This document shows positions 1 to 9,124 of a stretch of DNA of 64,000 bases, in pieces. The notes beneath the pieces are model-generated. The model did no database searches. It saw only the letters and a list, made by a program, of their open reading frames with translations, and was not told where the DNA came from. Each line of letters begins with the position of its first letter. The first letter of the stretch is position 1. The translations under genes were made by a program, and so were the position numbers. The stretch comes from an uncultured Nioella sp. (GTDB lineage: Bacteria; Pseudomonadota; Alphaproteobacteria; Rhodobacterales; Rhodobacteraceae), in assembly GCA_947495575.1 (NCBI GenBank), contig CANLZL010000001.1:62001-126000 (forward strand), given 5' to 3'.

Positions 1-815
1 TCCATGTACCCTTCTGCAACAATCAGGGAATGACCCTTGCCCACTGCCTCACGGGCGGGACCATGGTTGTAAAGGGCACGGCCCTTGTCAAAAAGCTCGG
101 TCTCGCGACTGTTGAGGTATTTGGCACGCGCATTGGGGTCCATCGCCCGGCCACCAAAGCCAATGCAGCGCCCGCGTGCGTCACGAATGGGAAAGGTAAT
201 GCGGTCACGAAATGCATCATAGGGCGTGCCGCCATCGTCCGGCTTGGTGGCAACGCCTGCGGCAACCACCAGCTCTTCGGCAAGGCCCTTGCCGGTCAGT
301 GCCTGAAACGTGCCCTGACGGACAGAAGGAGCAAAGCCGATCTCGAAACGATCCAACGCGGCCTCATCCAGACCACGCCGGGTCAAGTATTCCCGCGCGT
401 CTGCCCCCGCCGCACTGCGCAACATCATGCGGAAATGAGCAACCGCGGCCTCGGCCACATCGGCGATTTGCGTGCGCCGGTCTGCCTTTTCCTGCGCGCG
501 TGGATCCCGCTCGGGTATCGGCATCCCAGCCTCACGTGCCAAAATCTGGACCGCTTCCATGAATCCCACATTCTCGGTCGCCTGCACAAAATTGATAGCA
601 TCGCCTTTTTCGTGACAGCCAAAGCAGTAATAAAACCCTTTGCGGTCATCGACGTGGAAAGATGCAGTTTTTTCCTGATGGAAGGGGCAGGGGGCCCACA
701 TATCACCTTTGCCCTGATTTGATTTTCGTTGATCCCACATCACTTTGCGCCCGACCACATCCGTGATCGAGATGCGCGTACGCAGCTCATCCATAAAACC
801 AGGGGGCAGACTCAT
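1..815 (-). CDS. dnaG: DNA primase DnaG, N-terminal part (3' end outside window)
   Basis: Translating the minus strand from the ATG at 815 gives an uninterrupted frame of about 271 codons that leaves the window at base 1. The N-terminus carries the CHC2-type zinc-binding domain of bacterial primase (C43, H46, C64, C67 in CPFH...YCFGC). It is followed by the start of the catalytic core, including an RDRITFPI stretch, GRCIGFGGRAM and, near the edge, VAEGYM, the beginning of the Toprim domain. DnaG makes RNA primers at the replication fork. The C-terminal helicase-binding part is not visible. Primases run about 600-650 aa, so under half is present. Confidence 0.96.
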   Translation of the reverse strand, partial: MSLPPGFMDELRTRISITDVVGRKVMWDQRKSNQGKGDMWAPCPFHQEKTASFHVDDRKGFYYCFGCHEKGDAINFVQATENVGFMEAVQILAREAGMPIPERDPRAQEKADRRTQIADVAEAAVAHFRMMLRSAAGADAREYLTRRGLDEAALDRFEIGFAPSVRQGTFQALTGKGLAEELVVAAGVATKPDDGGTPYDAFRDRITFPIRDARGRCIGFGGRAMDPNARAKYLNSRETELFDKGRALYNHGPAREAVGKGHSLIVAEGYM

Positions 816-973
816 GGGGAGAGTATCCTAGGGAGTTCTGTGAGAGTCCAGACAGGACAGTTGGCAATGCGGGTCAGGTCGAATGTCATCAATTTGACAC
901 AAATCCAACATGATTACGTCGCGAAACCTCTGCAACTTAGAACACTTGGGGGCGTTTCTTACGGGAACGCAAA

Positions 974-1153
974 ATGTTTGCAGCCTTTCTATCCGACGAT
1001 GCCGGAGCCATTACTGTCGATTGGGTTGTCCTGACCGCAGCAATTGTTGGGCTAGCGATCGCTGTTGTCGCACTCATTCAGGCGGCGGCGGAATCTCCGA
1101 CCAATGCGCTGAATTCCTCTGTTCGTAGCGATATCATTGCAACTGAGTTCTGA
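974..1153 (+). CDS. Flp/Fap-pilin-like small membrane protein (59 aa)
   Basis: A 59-codon gene starts at ATG 974. The product has a short polar N-terminus (FLSDDAGAITVDW, residues 5-17), then one hydrophobic helix at about residues 18-36 and a polar tail. The ESGAVTVDWV-like motif leading straight into a transmembrane helix is typical of Flp/Fap-type pilin-like or TadE-like peptides that I recall as common in Rhodobacteraceae. It lacks the clear prepilin G/XXXXEY cleavage site of true Flp pilins, so it may be a membrane peptide rather than a pilus subunit. No tad genes are nearby. It lies between divergent dnaG and yjbQ. Confidence 0.7.
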   Translation: MFAAFLSDDAGAITVDWVVLTAAIVGLAIAVVALIQAAAESPTNALNSSVRSDIIATEF

Positions 1154-1176
1154 CCTCGACAAGTCAGATCAAGGCG

Positions 1177-1614
1177 ATGCATCCTTGCGGGATGCAGATC
1201 CGCTTGACCATTCCGACACATGGCCCCGGCCTTTATGAATTTACACATGACGCCAATGCTTGGCTTGCGGGGCTTTCCGTGTCTGCTGGGATGTTCATTG
1301 CTTTTATTCAGCACACCTCGGCTTCGCTGCTCATTCAGGAGAACGCGGATCCCGAGGTCCAAACCGATCTGACGGCCTTTTTTCACCGGCTGGTGCCGCC
1401 AACAACCGATCCGTCTATGTCGTATCTGACCCATACTTATGAAGGACCCGATGATATGCCCGCACATATCAAGGCGGCGATGATGCCTGTCAGCCTGACC
1501 GTCCCGATCGTAAACGCGCGGCTTGCGCTCGGAACGTGGCAGGGGCTCTACGTGGTCGAGCATCGCCGCGCGCCGCATCAGCGCAATGTCGTCTTGAGCG
1601 TTCAGCCCGGTTAA
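1177..1614 (+). CDS. YjbQ/UPF0047 family protein
   Basis: A protein of 145 aa matching the UPF0047 (TIGR00149, YjbQ) family across its length. It has the HTSASLLIQENADP block (about residues 46-59), the EGPDDMPAHIKA block (about 89-100) and the C-terminal GTWQGLYVVEHR block. In this family the His and Asp/Glu residues of these blocks line a metal site. E. coli YjbQ has weak thiamine-phosphate-synthase-like activity, but the physiological role is unsettled. A second in-frame ATG at 1192 is an alternative start. The stop overlaps the stop of the convergent gene at 1611 by 4 bases. Confidence 0.9.
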   Translation: MHPCGMQIRLTIPTHGPGLYEFTHDANAWLAGLSVSAGMFIAFIQHTSASLLIQENADPEVQTDLTAFFHRLVPPTTDPSMSYLTHTYEGPDDMPAHIKAAMMPVSLTVPIVNARLALGTWQGLYVVEHRRAPHQRNVVLSVQPG

Positions 1615-2576
1615 TAAGGGTAGGTGATCGTGTACCTGGACCGAAGCCGTTCTTCGCCCGGACGCCTCGAATAGCCCACCAATACGCGCTGATTTTCAGC
1701 ATTGCGGCCGTCAGGTTCGGTAATCACTAGGTCCGAGTTCAGAACCCAGTCGCCATGCCATTCCCACCTTTGCCAAACTGACCCGCCATCTACGTAAAAA
1801 TGATGCCCGCCGGCCTCGCAATAGACACCGTTTTCTCCGCGCAGGTAGCGGCCGGTGCCGTTGAAATCCGCGATGAAAAGGTCGAAATCCTGCCGTAGCA
1901 CACGGTCTTGCGCCAGTTCGATATCTGAGTGGCAATTCTCTGGCGCAATGCGCGGCGTACTTGCAATGCCTGCCAGGGCCGCGTCAATGGCATCGTAGGC
2001 CTCTTGCCACTCTGTGATCAGACCATCCAGGTCAAGTGGATCGTTGATCTCAATTTGCCTGACCCGGTTGCGCAACATGGTCAGGATATCGTCCTCCGTC
2101 AGAACAACACCGCTTTTTGCGGCGGCCCGGCTGGCGCTATGGGCCAACTCGCCGATGGCCCAGATACCCAGATCAGTAGAGTCGTTCGAAATGTCGCCCA
2201 TTGCGGAAAGAAGGCCTGCGGCATTGGCCTCGGCGCGTTCGCGGACGATTTCCGCAAAGCGTTCCGTCAGGGCAGCATTGGCAGTTGGGCTTTCGCGGCG
2301 GAAAAACTCAATCATGTTGGCTGCATCTGCCAAGCCTTGATCCAAGCTTTCCGCATCTACTGCAATCACCCGGTCGCCGAGGCGAAGTATCGTCGTGCCC
2401 GGATCGCCAAATTGCGTTCTGATCGCGCCCAGACGGTCCAACCGGTTCTGCGCAGTGGCGAGCATTTGTTCTAAGTCTGCTTCCGTCAGATCACCGGGAT
2501 CTACCTCTTGCGCGGTCGGTTGCAATGGACCTGCAAAGGTCAGGCCAACAAAAAGGATCAAAGGTAAGAGGCGCAT
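1611..2576 (-). CDS. secreted protein of unknown function
   Basis: I chose the ATG at 2576 because it begins a classical signal peptide (MRLLPLILFVGLTFAG..., cleavage near residue 20), giving 321 aa. The frame is open further upstream, but those residues look non-coding. The mature protein is acidic and helical for about 200 residues. It then has an aromatic-rich C-terminal part with CEAGGHHFYVDGG, WQRWEWHGDWVLN and a Tyr-rich end, which suggests a small beta domain. C-terminal Cys residues (about 225 and 257) could form a disulphide. I do not recognise the family. It is convergent with yjbQ and divergent from nrdR. Confidence 0.75.
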   Translation of the reverse strand: MRLLPLILFVGLTFAGPLQPTAQEVDPGDLTEADLEQMLATAQNRLDRLGAIRTQFGDPGTTILRLGDRVIAVDAESLDQGLADAANMIEFFRRESPTANAALTERFAEIVRERAEANAAGLLSAMGDISNDSTDLGIWAIGELAHSASRAAAKSGVVLTEDDILTMLRNRVRQIEINDPLDLDGLITEWQEAYDAIDAALAGIASTPRIAPENCHSDIELAQDRVLRQDFDLFIADFNGTGRYLRGENGVYCEAGGHHFYVDGGSVWQRWEWHGDWVLNSDLVITEPDGRNAENQRVLVGYSRRPGEERLRSRYTITYPY

Positions 2577-2719
2577 GGGTCGTCTCCAATCAATTCCGAA
2601 AATATCCTGGACGGGGACATTATAGCAGAAATTCGAGCCGAATTTTCGCCCAAGAAACCCCATCATCTTGCGGCGGCAAATCTTCACTACCCAAGCCCTC
2701 GCGGCTGACCTATAGTGAC

Positions 2720-2770
2720 TGTGGATAACTGGGGCATAAGACCCCACCAAGGCCAGAGCAGTGTGGATAA
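2720..2770. promoter_or_regulatory. two perfect DnaA boxes upstream of nrdR
   Basis: TGTGGATAA occurs at 2720-2728 and again at 2762-2770. Read on the minus strand each is TTATCCACA, the perfect high-affinity DnaA box. They are in the same orientation, 42 bp apart (about four helical turns), and the second ends 13 bp before the nrdR start. This suggests DnaA-ATP control of nrdR expression. It is not likely an origin, as there is no obvious AT-rich unwinding element or further box cluster. Confidence 0.6.
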
Positions 2771-2783
2771 GGGGGACGGAGCG

Positions 2784-3251
2784 ATGCGGTGCCCGTTTTG
2801 CGGAAATATCGATACCCAAGTGAAAGACAGCCGACCGGCTGAGGATCATGTTGCCATTCGGCGGCGACGGTTCTGCCCGGCCTGTGGCGGTCGCTTCACC
2901 ACTTATGAACGCGTGCAGCTGCGCGATCTGGTCGTGGTCAAGACGAATGGCAAACGCGAAGATTTCGACCGGGATAAGCTAGAACGTTCGATCCGGATTT
3001 CGATGCAAAAACGCCCTGTAGATCCGGAGCGGATCGACCAGATGATCTCGGGCATTGTCCGGCGCCTGGAAAGCATGGGGGAAACGGATATTCAAAGCCA
3101 GGTCATTGGTGAGATCGTGATGGAAAGCCTCGCACGGATCGATACGGTCGCATACGTACGCTTTGCCTCAGTCTATAAGAATTTCCAGGCGGCCGATGAT
3201 TTCGAGGATTTTGTCTCGGAGCTGCGCCCGCCTTCGCAACCTGAAAGCTAA
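2784..3251 (+). CDS. nrdR: transcriptional repressor NrdR
   Basis: A 155-aa protein with the NrdR layout: an N-terminal zinc ribbon (C3, C6, C31, C34 in MRCPFCG...[11 protein letters not shown]) followed by an ATP-cone domain at about residues 49-139 ([17 protein letters not shown]). NrdR represses ribonucleotide reductase operons according to ATP/dATP status. The start at 2784 is fixed by the universal MRCPFC N-terminus; upstream in-frame residues are not conserved in the family. ribD follows after 3 bases. Two DnaA boxes lie just upstream. Confidence 0.97.
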   Translation: MRCPFCGNIDTQVKDSRPAEDHVAIRRRRFCPACGGRFTTYERVQLRDLVVVKTNGKREDFDRDKLERSIRISMQKRPVDPERIDQMISGIVRRLESMGETDIQSQVIGEIVMESLARIDTVAYVRFASVYKNFQAADDFEDFVSELRPPSQPES

Positions 3252-3254
3252 GCC

Positions 3255-4349
3255 ATGAGCGATGACGCCCGCTGGATGCGTCTTGCGTTGTCTTTGGGCG
3301 CGCGAGGCCTGGGCCGCGTCTGGCCCAATCCGGCTGTGGGTTGCGTCTTGGTCAAAGAGGGCCGGGTTCTGGGGCGTGGCTGGACGCAGAATGGCGGGCG
3401 CCCCCATGCAGAGCCGATGGCGCTGGCGCAGGCGGGGAACGCGGCGCGCGGTGCCACAGCTTATGTCACCCTGGAACCTTGCGCTCATCACGGTCAGACC
3501 CCGCCGTGTGCAGATGCGTTTATTGCCGCAGGCGTGGCCCGGGTGGTTGTCGCCCTTCGCGACCCTGATCCCCGAGTTGATGGGGGTGGGTTCGCGAAGT
3601 TGCAGGCGGCGGGCATTGAGGTTGTGACTGGCGTGTTGGAGGCAGAGGCCCGCGCGGCCCATCAGGGGTTCCTCAATCGGGTGACTTATGGGCGGCCTTT
3701 CGTGACCCTGAAACTTGCCAATAGTTTTGATGGTCGGATTGCGACCGCGACCGGGGAAAGCCAGTGGATCACCGGGCCAGATGCGCGGCGCGTGGTCCAT
3801 GCAATGCGGGCACGCCATGACGCGGTCATGGTCGGCGGTGGCACGGCCCGGGCCGATGATCCCAGCCTGACGGTTCGCGGATTGGGCACCACCCACCAGC
3901 CGGTGCGCGTTGTCCTGTCACGCCATCTGGATCTGCCCTTCGCCGGCCAGTTGGCGCAAACTGCGGCTGATATCCCGGTTTGGTTGATTGCTGACGCAGG
4001 TGTGGATATGGGGCGCAAAACCCATTGGGAGGGCTTGGGCGCCAAAGTCTTAACAACCCGCGCGGCGCCGGGCGGGCAGATCGATCCGGCGGCGGCCTTG
4101 CGCAGCCTTGCTGATGAGGGGCTAACACGGGTTTTTTGTGAAGGCGGCGGCAGCCTTGCTGCGTCGCTGTTGGCCGCGGATCTGGTGGATGAGCTGGTTG
4201 GGTTCACGGCCGGTATGGCGATTGGCGCTGAAGGCATCCCTGCGATCGGAGCAATGGGGCTAACGGCGCTGCGCGATGCACCACGATTTGAACTGAAATC
4301 AACTGAGCGGGTTGGGGCAGATATTCTGCATCGTTGGCGGCGCGCCTAA
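3255..4349 (+). CDS. ribD: bifunctional riboflavin biosynthesis deaminase/reductase RibD
   Basis: 364 aa. The N-terminal cytidine-deaminase-fold domain has the zinc site HAEPMAL (about residue 52) and PCAHHGQTPPC. The C-terminal reductase domain begins near residue 150 with RPFVTLKLANSFDGRIAT and contains TGPDARRVVHAMRARHDAVMVGGGT and a C-terminal VFCEGGGSLAASL. It catalyses deamination of the GTP cyclohydrolase II product and then side-chain reduction. It is probably cotranscribed with nrdR. The rest of the riboflavin genes lie beyond an inverted capsule module, from 9125. Confidence 0.96.
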   Translation: MSDDARWMRLALSLGARGLGRVWPNPAVGCVLVKEGRVLGRGWTQNGGRPHAEPMALAQAGNAARGATAYVTLEPCAHHGQTPPCADAFIAAGVARVVVALRDPDPRVDGGGFAKLQAAGIEVVTGVLEAEARAAHQGFLNRVTYGRPFVTLKLANSFDGRIATATGESQWITGPDARRVVHAMRARHDAVMVGGGTARADDPSLTVRGLGTTHQPVRVVLSRHLDLPFAGQLAQTAADIPVWLIADAGVDMGRKTHWEGLGAKVLTTRAAPGGQIDPAAALRSLADEGLTRVFCEGGGSLAASLLAADLVDELVGFTAGMAIGAEGIPAIGAMGLTALRDAPRFELKSTERVGADILHRWRRA

Positions 4350-4355
4350 GTTGGC

Positions 4356-6410
4356 CTAGCGCCACAACCAAGCATGTCCGGCAAACCACCCTTGTAACTT
4401 GGCCAACCAACGCAGCTGAATGGCTGGGGCTGGGATATCACCGGTCGCCAAACGCTCGACTGCGACTTCCACAGGGCAGGCAAGGCCCGTGACCGGATCG
4501 AAATAGCGCGGGTATTCGATCAACACGGCATGTGCCAGCGATGCAATGTTTGGTCTGGCTTGTCGACGGGCCGGTACAGGGCCCAGATCCTCTGTCAGGC
4601 CCCAACCGGCATAGAACGGTGCTCCGGTTGCCGTTACAGGTACGCCTCGCAACAACGCCTCAAACCCAAGGAGCGAGGTCATCGTCACCACCCGATCCGC
4701 GATAGCAATGAGGGCAATTGGATCGCTGTGATGCGCAACCATATCGGCCAATATCGCTAGCTCATCTTCAGGCACGGTACCCTGGCGCAAACCAGCCTCG
4801 ATATCGGGATGTGGCTTAAAAATCAAAAACGCGTCCGGGTGCAGCATTCTGGCTTGTCGCAACAGATCGAGATTGGTCGCGATTTTTCCCGCGCCAAGCC
4901 GGATCGAGGCGTCGTCTTCCACCTGGCCCGGAACCAGCACAACCTCGCGTCCCGCCAGATTAGGGATCTCTGGCTTGGCCCCGACATTGTATTTGGACAA
5001 CCCGGTGGCTATTAGCGCGCGGATCAACCGCTCGGCCCGGAACAAGCGTTTTGCGGGGCGTTCCGCCGCTGCCACAATCATCTGTTCAAGGCGGCTTTCT
5101 CGTGTGGGATCGTAGTAAATTCCCAGATCATCGGTGACGAGGCTGAGTGGCGGGATCAGGTCAGCGCCCAGACCACGCGACCTCAAAAAGCCGTCCTCGA
5201 CCCGTATCAAGGCGCGACCCGCGTCTTCGCATATCTGGCGCAGTTTTGAACAATCCTTGCTGGCCCAGACCATGATCGGTTTTTCAGAGGCAATAGCTCT
5301 TTCGGCTTTGTCGATAAAGCGCAACGGTGTGCCGGATTGGCCAAAAACCTTTTGGAAAGGGCCTCGTTTCCATGCACGCATCCCAAGTGCGGAATACCCG
5401 TTTCGGTCTGCTCGCCATGCGCGAGACTGCGCCTCAAGCGCGCCCAAGACATCTTCCAACCCGCAAAGCCGGTCGCGATAGGGGTCATACCAAGTGGGGT
5501 AAAGCAGCAAGGCCCCGGCCACCAATTGGGCACGGGTCAATTTGCGGGTCCGACGGTCCACGGGGTTGCGATCATCGGTCAGGGCCCATCCGGCATAAAA
5601 GGGTTGGCCAAATACGCGCGGCTTGTGCCCGGCCAAAATCGCCTCGAACCCCAACTGCGACGTGACTGTATACACGGCGACCGCGCCCTCCATCAGCACC
5701 CATGGTGAGATCGGATCAGTACAAAGCTCGGTCAGGTCATCGCAATCGGCCTGGCCATAATGCCCGTCACGATGGCCGCCCGCCGTTTCCGGGTGAGTCT
5801 TAATCACGATGCGCGCGCCGGGGTTCTCTTCTCGTGCGAAGACCAGCATTTCGCGGAACGTGTTTTGGGTTGCTCCACCAAGGCGGATTGAGGCATCGCC
5901 GCGTGTCTGGTCGATGACCAGAACATATCCGGGGGCAGGCGGCTCAATCGAGGGATCAACCGCGCTATATTTGGTGAGATGCCCGGCCTTCATGCGGTCG
6001 ATCGCCTCGCGCGCCCGATCCAGAAGCGAGGTGTTATCCAGCGCATGGGTGGCCAGAAGGTGCTCAAGGTCAGAGGGCTTGCTGGCATCAAAGTAGGCGC
6101 CGCGCCGGTCAATGGTCAGACCCATCGGAGGTTCGCCATCCCGCCCCGGATGCAACGACCGAAGAAACGCATCCTCGACCCGGACAATCTGGGCACCGGT
6201 GGATGCGGCCATGGCTTCACCCCGTTTGGCATAGGGGCTGTGACCCCAGACCAGAATGTCATCATCGGCGCCGGGCTTGCCCAGTTTCAGTTCATAGCCG
6301 GAAAGTTCAAGAATGCGGCGTACACGGGCATTGGTCAGAAACCCGCCCGTGAAATAGTAAGCCCGCCGAGACGAAGTGTCGGCGGGCTCATGATGGTCGT
6401 GTTCGGTCAT
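4356..6410 (-). CDS. kpsC: capsular polysaccharide beta-Kdo transferase KpsC
   Basis: 684 aa with an evident internal duplication. VEDAFLRSLHPG in the first half matches VEDGFLRSRGLGAD in the second. QPFYAGWALTDDRNPV matches APFYAGWGLTEDLGPV, each followed by a YP-x-(Y/W)(Y/F)DP motif. Two related catalytic modules in tandem are the hallmark of KpsC/LipA. This enzyme alternately adds beta-linked Kdo residues to the phosphatidylglycerol-linked terminus of group 2-type capsules. There is no signal peptide, so it acts at the cytoplasmic face. It lies downstream of the export lipoprotein and kpsS on the minus strand. Confidence 0.93.
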   Translation of the reverse strand: MTEHDHHEPADTSSRRAYYFTGGFLTNARVRRILELSGYELKLGKPGADDDILVWGHSPYAKRGEAMAASTGAQIVRVEDAFLRSLHPGRDGEPPMGLTIDRRGAYFDASKPSDLEHLLATHALDNTSLLDRAREAIDRMKAGHLTKYSAVDPSIEPPAPGYVLVIDQTRGDASIRLGGATQNTFREMLVFAREENPGARIVIKTHPETAGGHRDGHYGQADCDDLTELCTDPISPWVLMEGAVAVYTVTSQLGFEAILAGHKPRVFGQPFYAGWALTDDRNPVDRRTRKLTRAQLVAGALLLYPTWYDPYRDRLCGLEDVLGALEAQSRAWRADRNGYSALGMRAWKRGPFQKVFGQSGTPLRFIDKAERAIASEKPIMVWASKDCSKLRQICEDAGRALIRVEDGFLRSRGLGADLIPPLSLVTDDLGIYYDPTRESRLEQMIVAAAERPAKRLFRAERLIRALIATGLSKYNVGAKPEIPNLAGREVVLVPGQVEDDASIRLGAGKIATNLDLLRQARMLHPDAFLIFKPHPDIEAGLRQGTVPEDELAILADMVAHHSDPIALIAIADRVVTMTSLLGFEALLRGVPVTATGAPFYAGWGLTEDLGPVPARRQARPNIASLAHAVLIEYPRYFDPVTGLACPVEVAVERLATGDIPAPAIQLRWLAKLQGWFAGHAWLWR

Positions 6411-6419
6411 GCCGCCCCG

Positions 6420-7559
6420 TTAACCACCCGAAGAGGTCAGGCTAGAGATCGACCCGGCGGTGCCAAGCGTCCCCGTAAGAGCGCTGAGAACCTGGTTCCA
6501 TTGGGCAAAGGGCGCGACCGTTACATACAGAGTGTCCTCGTCGCGGATAACAAAATCGCGGGCCTCGAACATGCCGGTCGGCGCTGTCAGATCCAATACA
6601 TAAATCATCCGCTGTGTGCCAATGATGTCGTTTCTGCCCAGAACCTGGCGAGCAATGGCCTCGGGTTCGTTCCGTAGGACAAAAACACCGGTCGGGTCGG
6701 CCAAGGTCGGGTTGAGCCCGCCAACGGTGGCAATGGCTTCGATTGCAGAAATGGTCTGGCTGTCAAAGGGAACCCGGGTCTGCGCATTGGTTGCACCAAG
6801 GGCTGTGAAGGTTCGCGTATCCTCTTCAACCAAAATGCGATCGTTGCCGCGCAATGCGATATCCAGTTGCGGGTTTTCGAACAGATCCTCGAACCAGATC
6901 GTGCCGGACTGATCACCGCGAACCACAGTGATCTGGGCGATTTCTGGTTCGATGGCGACGCCGCCCGCATTGGCGAGCATGGCCGACAACGTACGGGTTG
7001 GACGTTCAATCGGGAAAACACCTTGCGTCCCTACCGCGCCGACAACCGAAACGGTGGCGCCGTCGCCTGCAACACGCCGCACGATGATTTGCGGGTCAGG
7101 AGTTTGTTGATCAAGGTTTCGGGTTATGATCTGGCGCAGCCCATCGGGCGTGTTGCCAGCGGCCCGTATGCGACCCGCATAGGGGATAAAGATAAACCCA
7201 GAACCATCAACCTGAACCTCATCGAGGACCGATTGCGGTGTTCCGGTTGGGCCAAGCAGCGGGTCGGTCACGTTTTCCCAAATCGAAAGGGAAAGCGTGT
7301 CACCGGGTCGGATCACATCCGAGCCAACCTGACCTGCATTGATAAATTCGTCAGAAAAGCCGAGGGCCTCAACCACCGAAGTGGAGCGGATCACGCGGTC
7401 ATTGACGGTTACAACAAAGGCGTCGCCTTGTCGCTGGACTGATCCAGCAAACAATTCGCGCCTGTTCGGGCCTGTGCGGGGCAGGCCACAAGTGGCCACC
7501 AACGTCACAACCATGAAGAGGGCGACAAAACGCGCCCACCGGGAAGCCATCGAAGTCAC
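6420..7559 (-). CDS. capsule/polysaccharide export outer-membrane protein (Wza/KpsD/CtrA type)
   Basis: 379 aa. A signal sequence ends in LVATCGLPRTGPNRRE, resembling a lipoprotein signal with Cys at about residue 24, although Thr at -1 is unusual for a lipobox. A poly_export domain (PDTLSLSIWENV, VDGSGFIFIPYAGRIRAAG, about residues 85-170) is followed by SLBB-type repeats, and the C-terminus ends in a Ser/Gly-rich tail. It should form the outer-membrane export pore for capsule. The start is the GTG at 7559, 10 bases after AAGGAG. An ATG at 7550 is also possible. Confidence 0.88.
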   Translation of the reverse strand: MTSMASRWARFVALFMVVTLVATCGLPRTGPNRRELFAGSVQRQGDAFVVTVNDRVIRSTSVVEALGFSDEFINAGQVGSDVIRPGDTLSLSIWENVTDPLLGPTGTPQSVLDEVQVDGSGFIFIPYAGRIRAAGNTPDGLRQIITRNLDQQTPDPQIIVRRVAGDGATVSVVGAVGTQGVFPIERPTRTLSAMLANAGGVAIEPEIAQITVVRGDQSGTIWFEDLFENPQLDIALRGNDRILVEEDTRTFTALGATNAQTRVPFDSQTISAIEAIATVGGLNPTLADPTGVFVLRNEPEAIARQVLGRNDIIGTQRMIYVLDLTAPTGMFEARDFVIRDEDTLYVTVAPFAQWNQVLSALTGTLGTAGSISSLTSSGG

Positions 7560-7646
7560 GGGAAATCGGCTCCTTATTGCCTGTACTGCCTCAGTTTATT
7601 TTTTTTCCACCGTAGCGAATTTTGATCGCTCTGACCAGTGTTAGGT

Positions 7647-8957
7647 TTATTTGACCAATTGTAGGTGTTGCCGTGGTGCCGGACGCCCCGCATCCAGCGC
7701 CTCATACGGGTCCTCGGGCGAGAGCATCATGTCAACAACCTGCCGCAACAGTTGACGGCGCCCGCGGGCAGAATAGAAGCTGCCGGTGATCTGGGAGGTT
7801 TCCAGCAAGTAATGCCGGTAGTCCCGGTAAGCGCGACTATCAGGCCGGTCCGGGGTCTGAAAGAATTCATCCAACGGCTGGGTCGAGACGAATTCGGGCT
7901 TGAGGTAAACCGCCGTGCCAAATGCCTTTAGCGGCAGGCCGCGCCAAAGCGCCTGCTGCGCAGCGGTTGAGTTGACGGTCACAGCGCTGCGGGCGTCATT
8001 CAAAAGCTGGGCAAGTTTGCCCCCACGCACATAATGTACGCGGTCCTCAACGCCTTCATCCTTCGCGATGCGTTTGATCACTTTGCGCAAGGGGACGCGG
8101 CCATCTTCTAATGGATGCGCCTTCAACACCAAATGATGGTGCTGCGGCGCGCCGGCAGCAAAACCTTCGATCAGCATTTGCAGGAAATCCGTCATCGAGT
8201 CGAAGGGGCTGTGTTCCTGAAAGCTGCTGTCATGTTCTAGTTGAAGCAGCGCGATGTGATAGGGAAAGCCGCCGGTACGGATGCGATGAGTCGCGATGAT
8301 ACGGCTCAGCGCATAGGCGGGCATGAGCGCGATACGGCGCAGGTAAAGCCTCAATTCGCGGGCCACCGTTAGGCTGCGATGCGGTTTGAAATTTCGGTAG
8401 TAGATGTTCAGGAACATCACGAACCAGTGGTAGAGCGCGCCGTAAAAGATATGCTGCCGCATGTCGCCCCACCGCGCCGGCGCGTCAGGCAAATCAAGGT
8501 CCAGATCCTTCAGCGCCTTTTGCATGTTCTTGACCGATGTCTTCATGAGCCGTGAATGCCCGTTGGCCCCGCCACGCTCATAGGTCACCCAATAGGGTCT
8601 GAGATATCCCTCTTCAAACACATGCACGGTGATGCCGCGCAGTTTGGCCATCTCAACGGCTCTTGCGTGAATCGGACGTGTGTCACCATAGAGAACCAGA
8701 TCGGTGATGCCTTTCGAGGCCAGGATATCGGCAAGCGCTTCCGGCCAGTCCTCTTGCGTACGCCGATAGGCGATGTAGCTTTCGCGGTGATGCCAAAAAG
8801 CACTGTCACCTTGATTGAAGCCAACACGCCAGACATTGGCCCCCGCCGCGCGCAGCATCTTGCCCAAACGGTGAAAAAAGGGCCCATGAGGCCCTTGCAG
8901 GAACAGGAAGCTGCGGTTTTCTGCGGCCGTGATCGGCACGTTAAGCCTCTTACGCAT
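7647..8957 (-). CDS. kpsS: capsular polysaccharide Kdo transferase KpsS
   Basis: 436 aa, beginning with the family signature FLFLQGPHGPFFHRLG (about residues 17-32). It contains GDTRPIH, HVFEEGYLRPYWVT (about 113-126) and a late VTVNSTAAQQALWRGLPLKAFG motif, all typical of KpsS/LipB. KpsS adds the first beta-Kdo to phosphatidylglycerol, priming the linker that KpsC extends. The order kpsS, export lipoprotein, kpsC on one strand indicates an operon. The ABC transporter (KpsM, KpsT) and KpsE are not in the window. Confidence 0.93.
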   Translation of the reverse strand: MRKRLNVPITAAENRSFLFLQGPHGPFFHRLGKMLRAAGANVWRVGFNQGDSAFWHHRESYIAYRRTQEDWPEALADILASKGITDLVLYGDTRPIHARAVEMAKLRGITVHVFEEGYLRPYWVTYERGGANGHSRLMKTSVKNMQKALKDLDLDLPDAPARWGDMRQHIFYGALYHWFVMFLNIYYRNFKPHRSLTVARELRLYLRRIALMPAYALSRIIATHRIRTGGFPYHIALLQLEHDSSFQEHSPFDSMTDFLQMLIEGFAAGAPQHHHLVLKAHPLEDGRVPLRKVIKRIAKDEGVEDRVHYVRGGKLAQLLNDARSAVTVNSTAAQQALWRGLPLKAFGTAVYLKPEFVSTQPLDEFFQTPDRPDSRAYRDYRHYLLETSQITGSFYSARGRRQLLRQVVDMMLSPEDPYEALDAGRPAPRQHLQLVK

Positions 8958-9124
8958 AAGTCAGGTAATACCCAGTTCACGTAAGATTCGCATCGTGGAA
9001 TGTCGTCATGAGGGCCGGTTTGTGATCGGAATGTGGCCGTTGGACCGAAACCCTTGGGGCTTGTCGCGGGGGCCACTGGCCGCTAGGTCAGAAGGCAAGA
9101 CCACAAGGAAAGGCCCAGACCCAG

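Noticed and set aside
30-722. Long plus-strand open frame of 230 codons
   Set aside because: It is antisense to the minus-strand dnaG frame, which carries a perfect primase zinc motif and core. The plus frame resembles nothing.
2700-2783. Replication origin at the DnaA boxes
   Set aside because: There are only two boxes, no cluster of weaker ones or AT-rich unwinding region was seen, and origin-linked genes other than dnaG are missing.
8958-9124. Possible FMN riboswitch ahead of ribE (also looked at 10279-10437 ahead of ribB)
   Set aside because: None of the conserved RFN-element blocks was found in either stretch.
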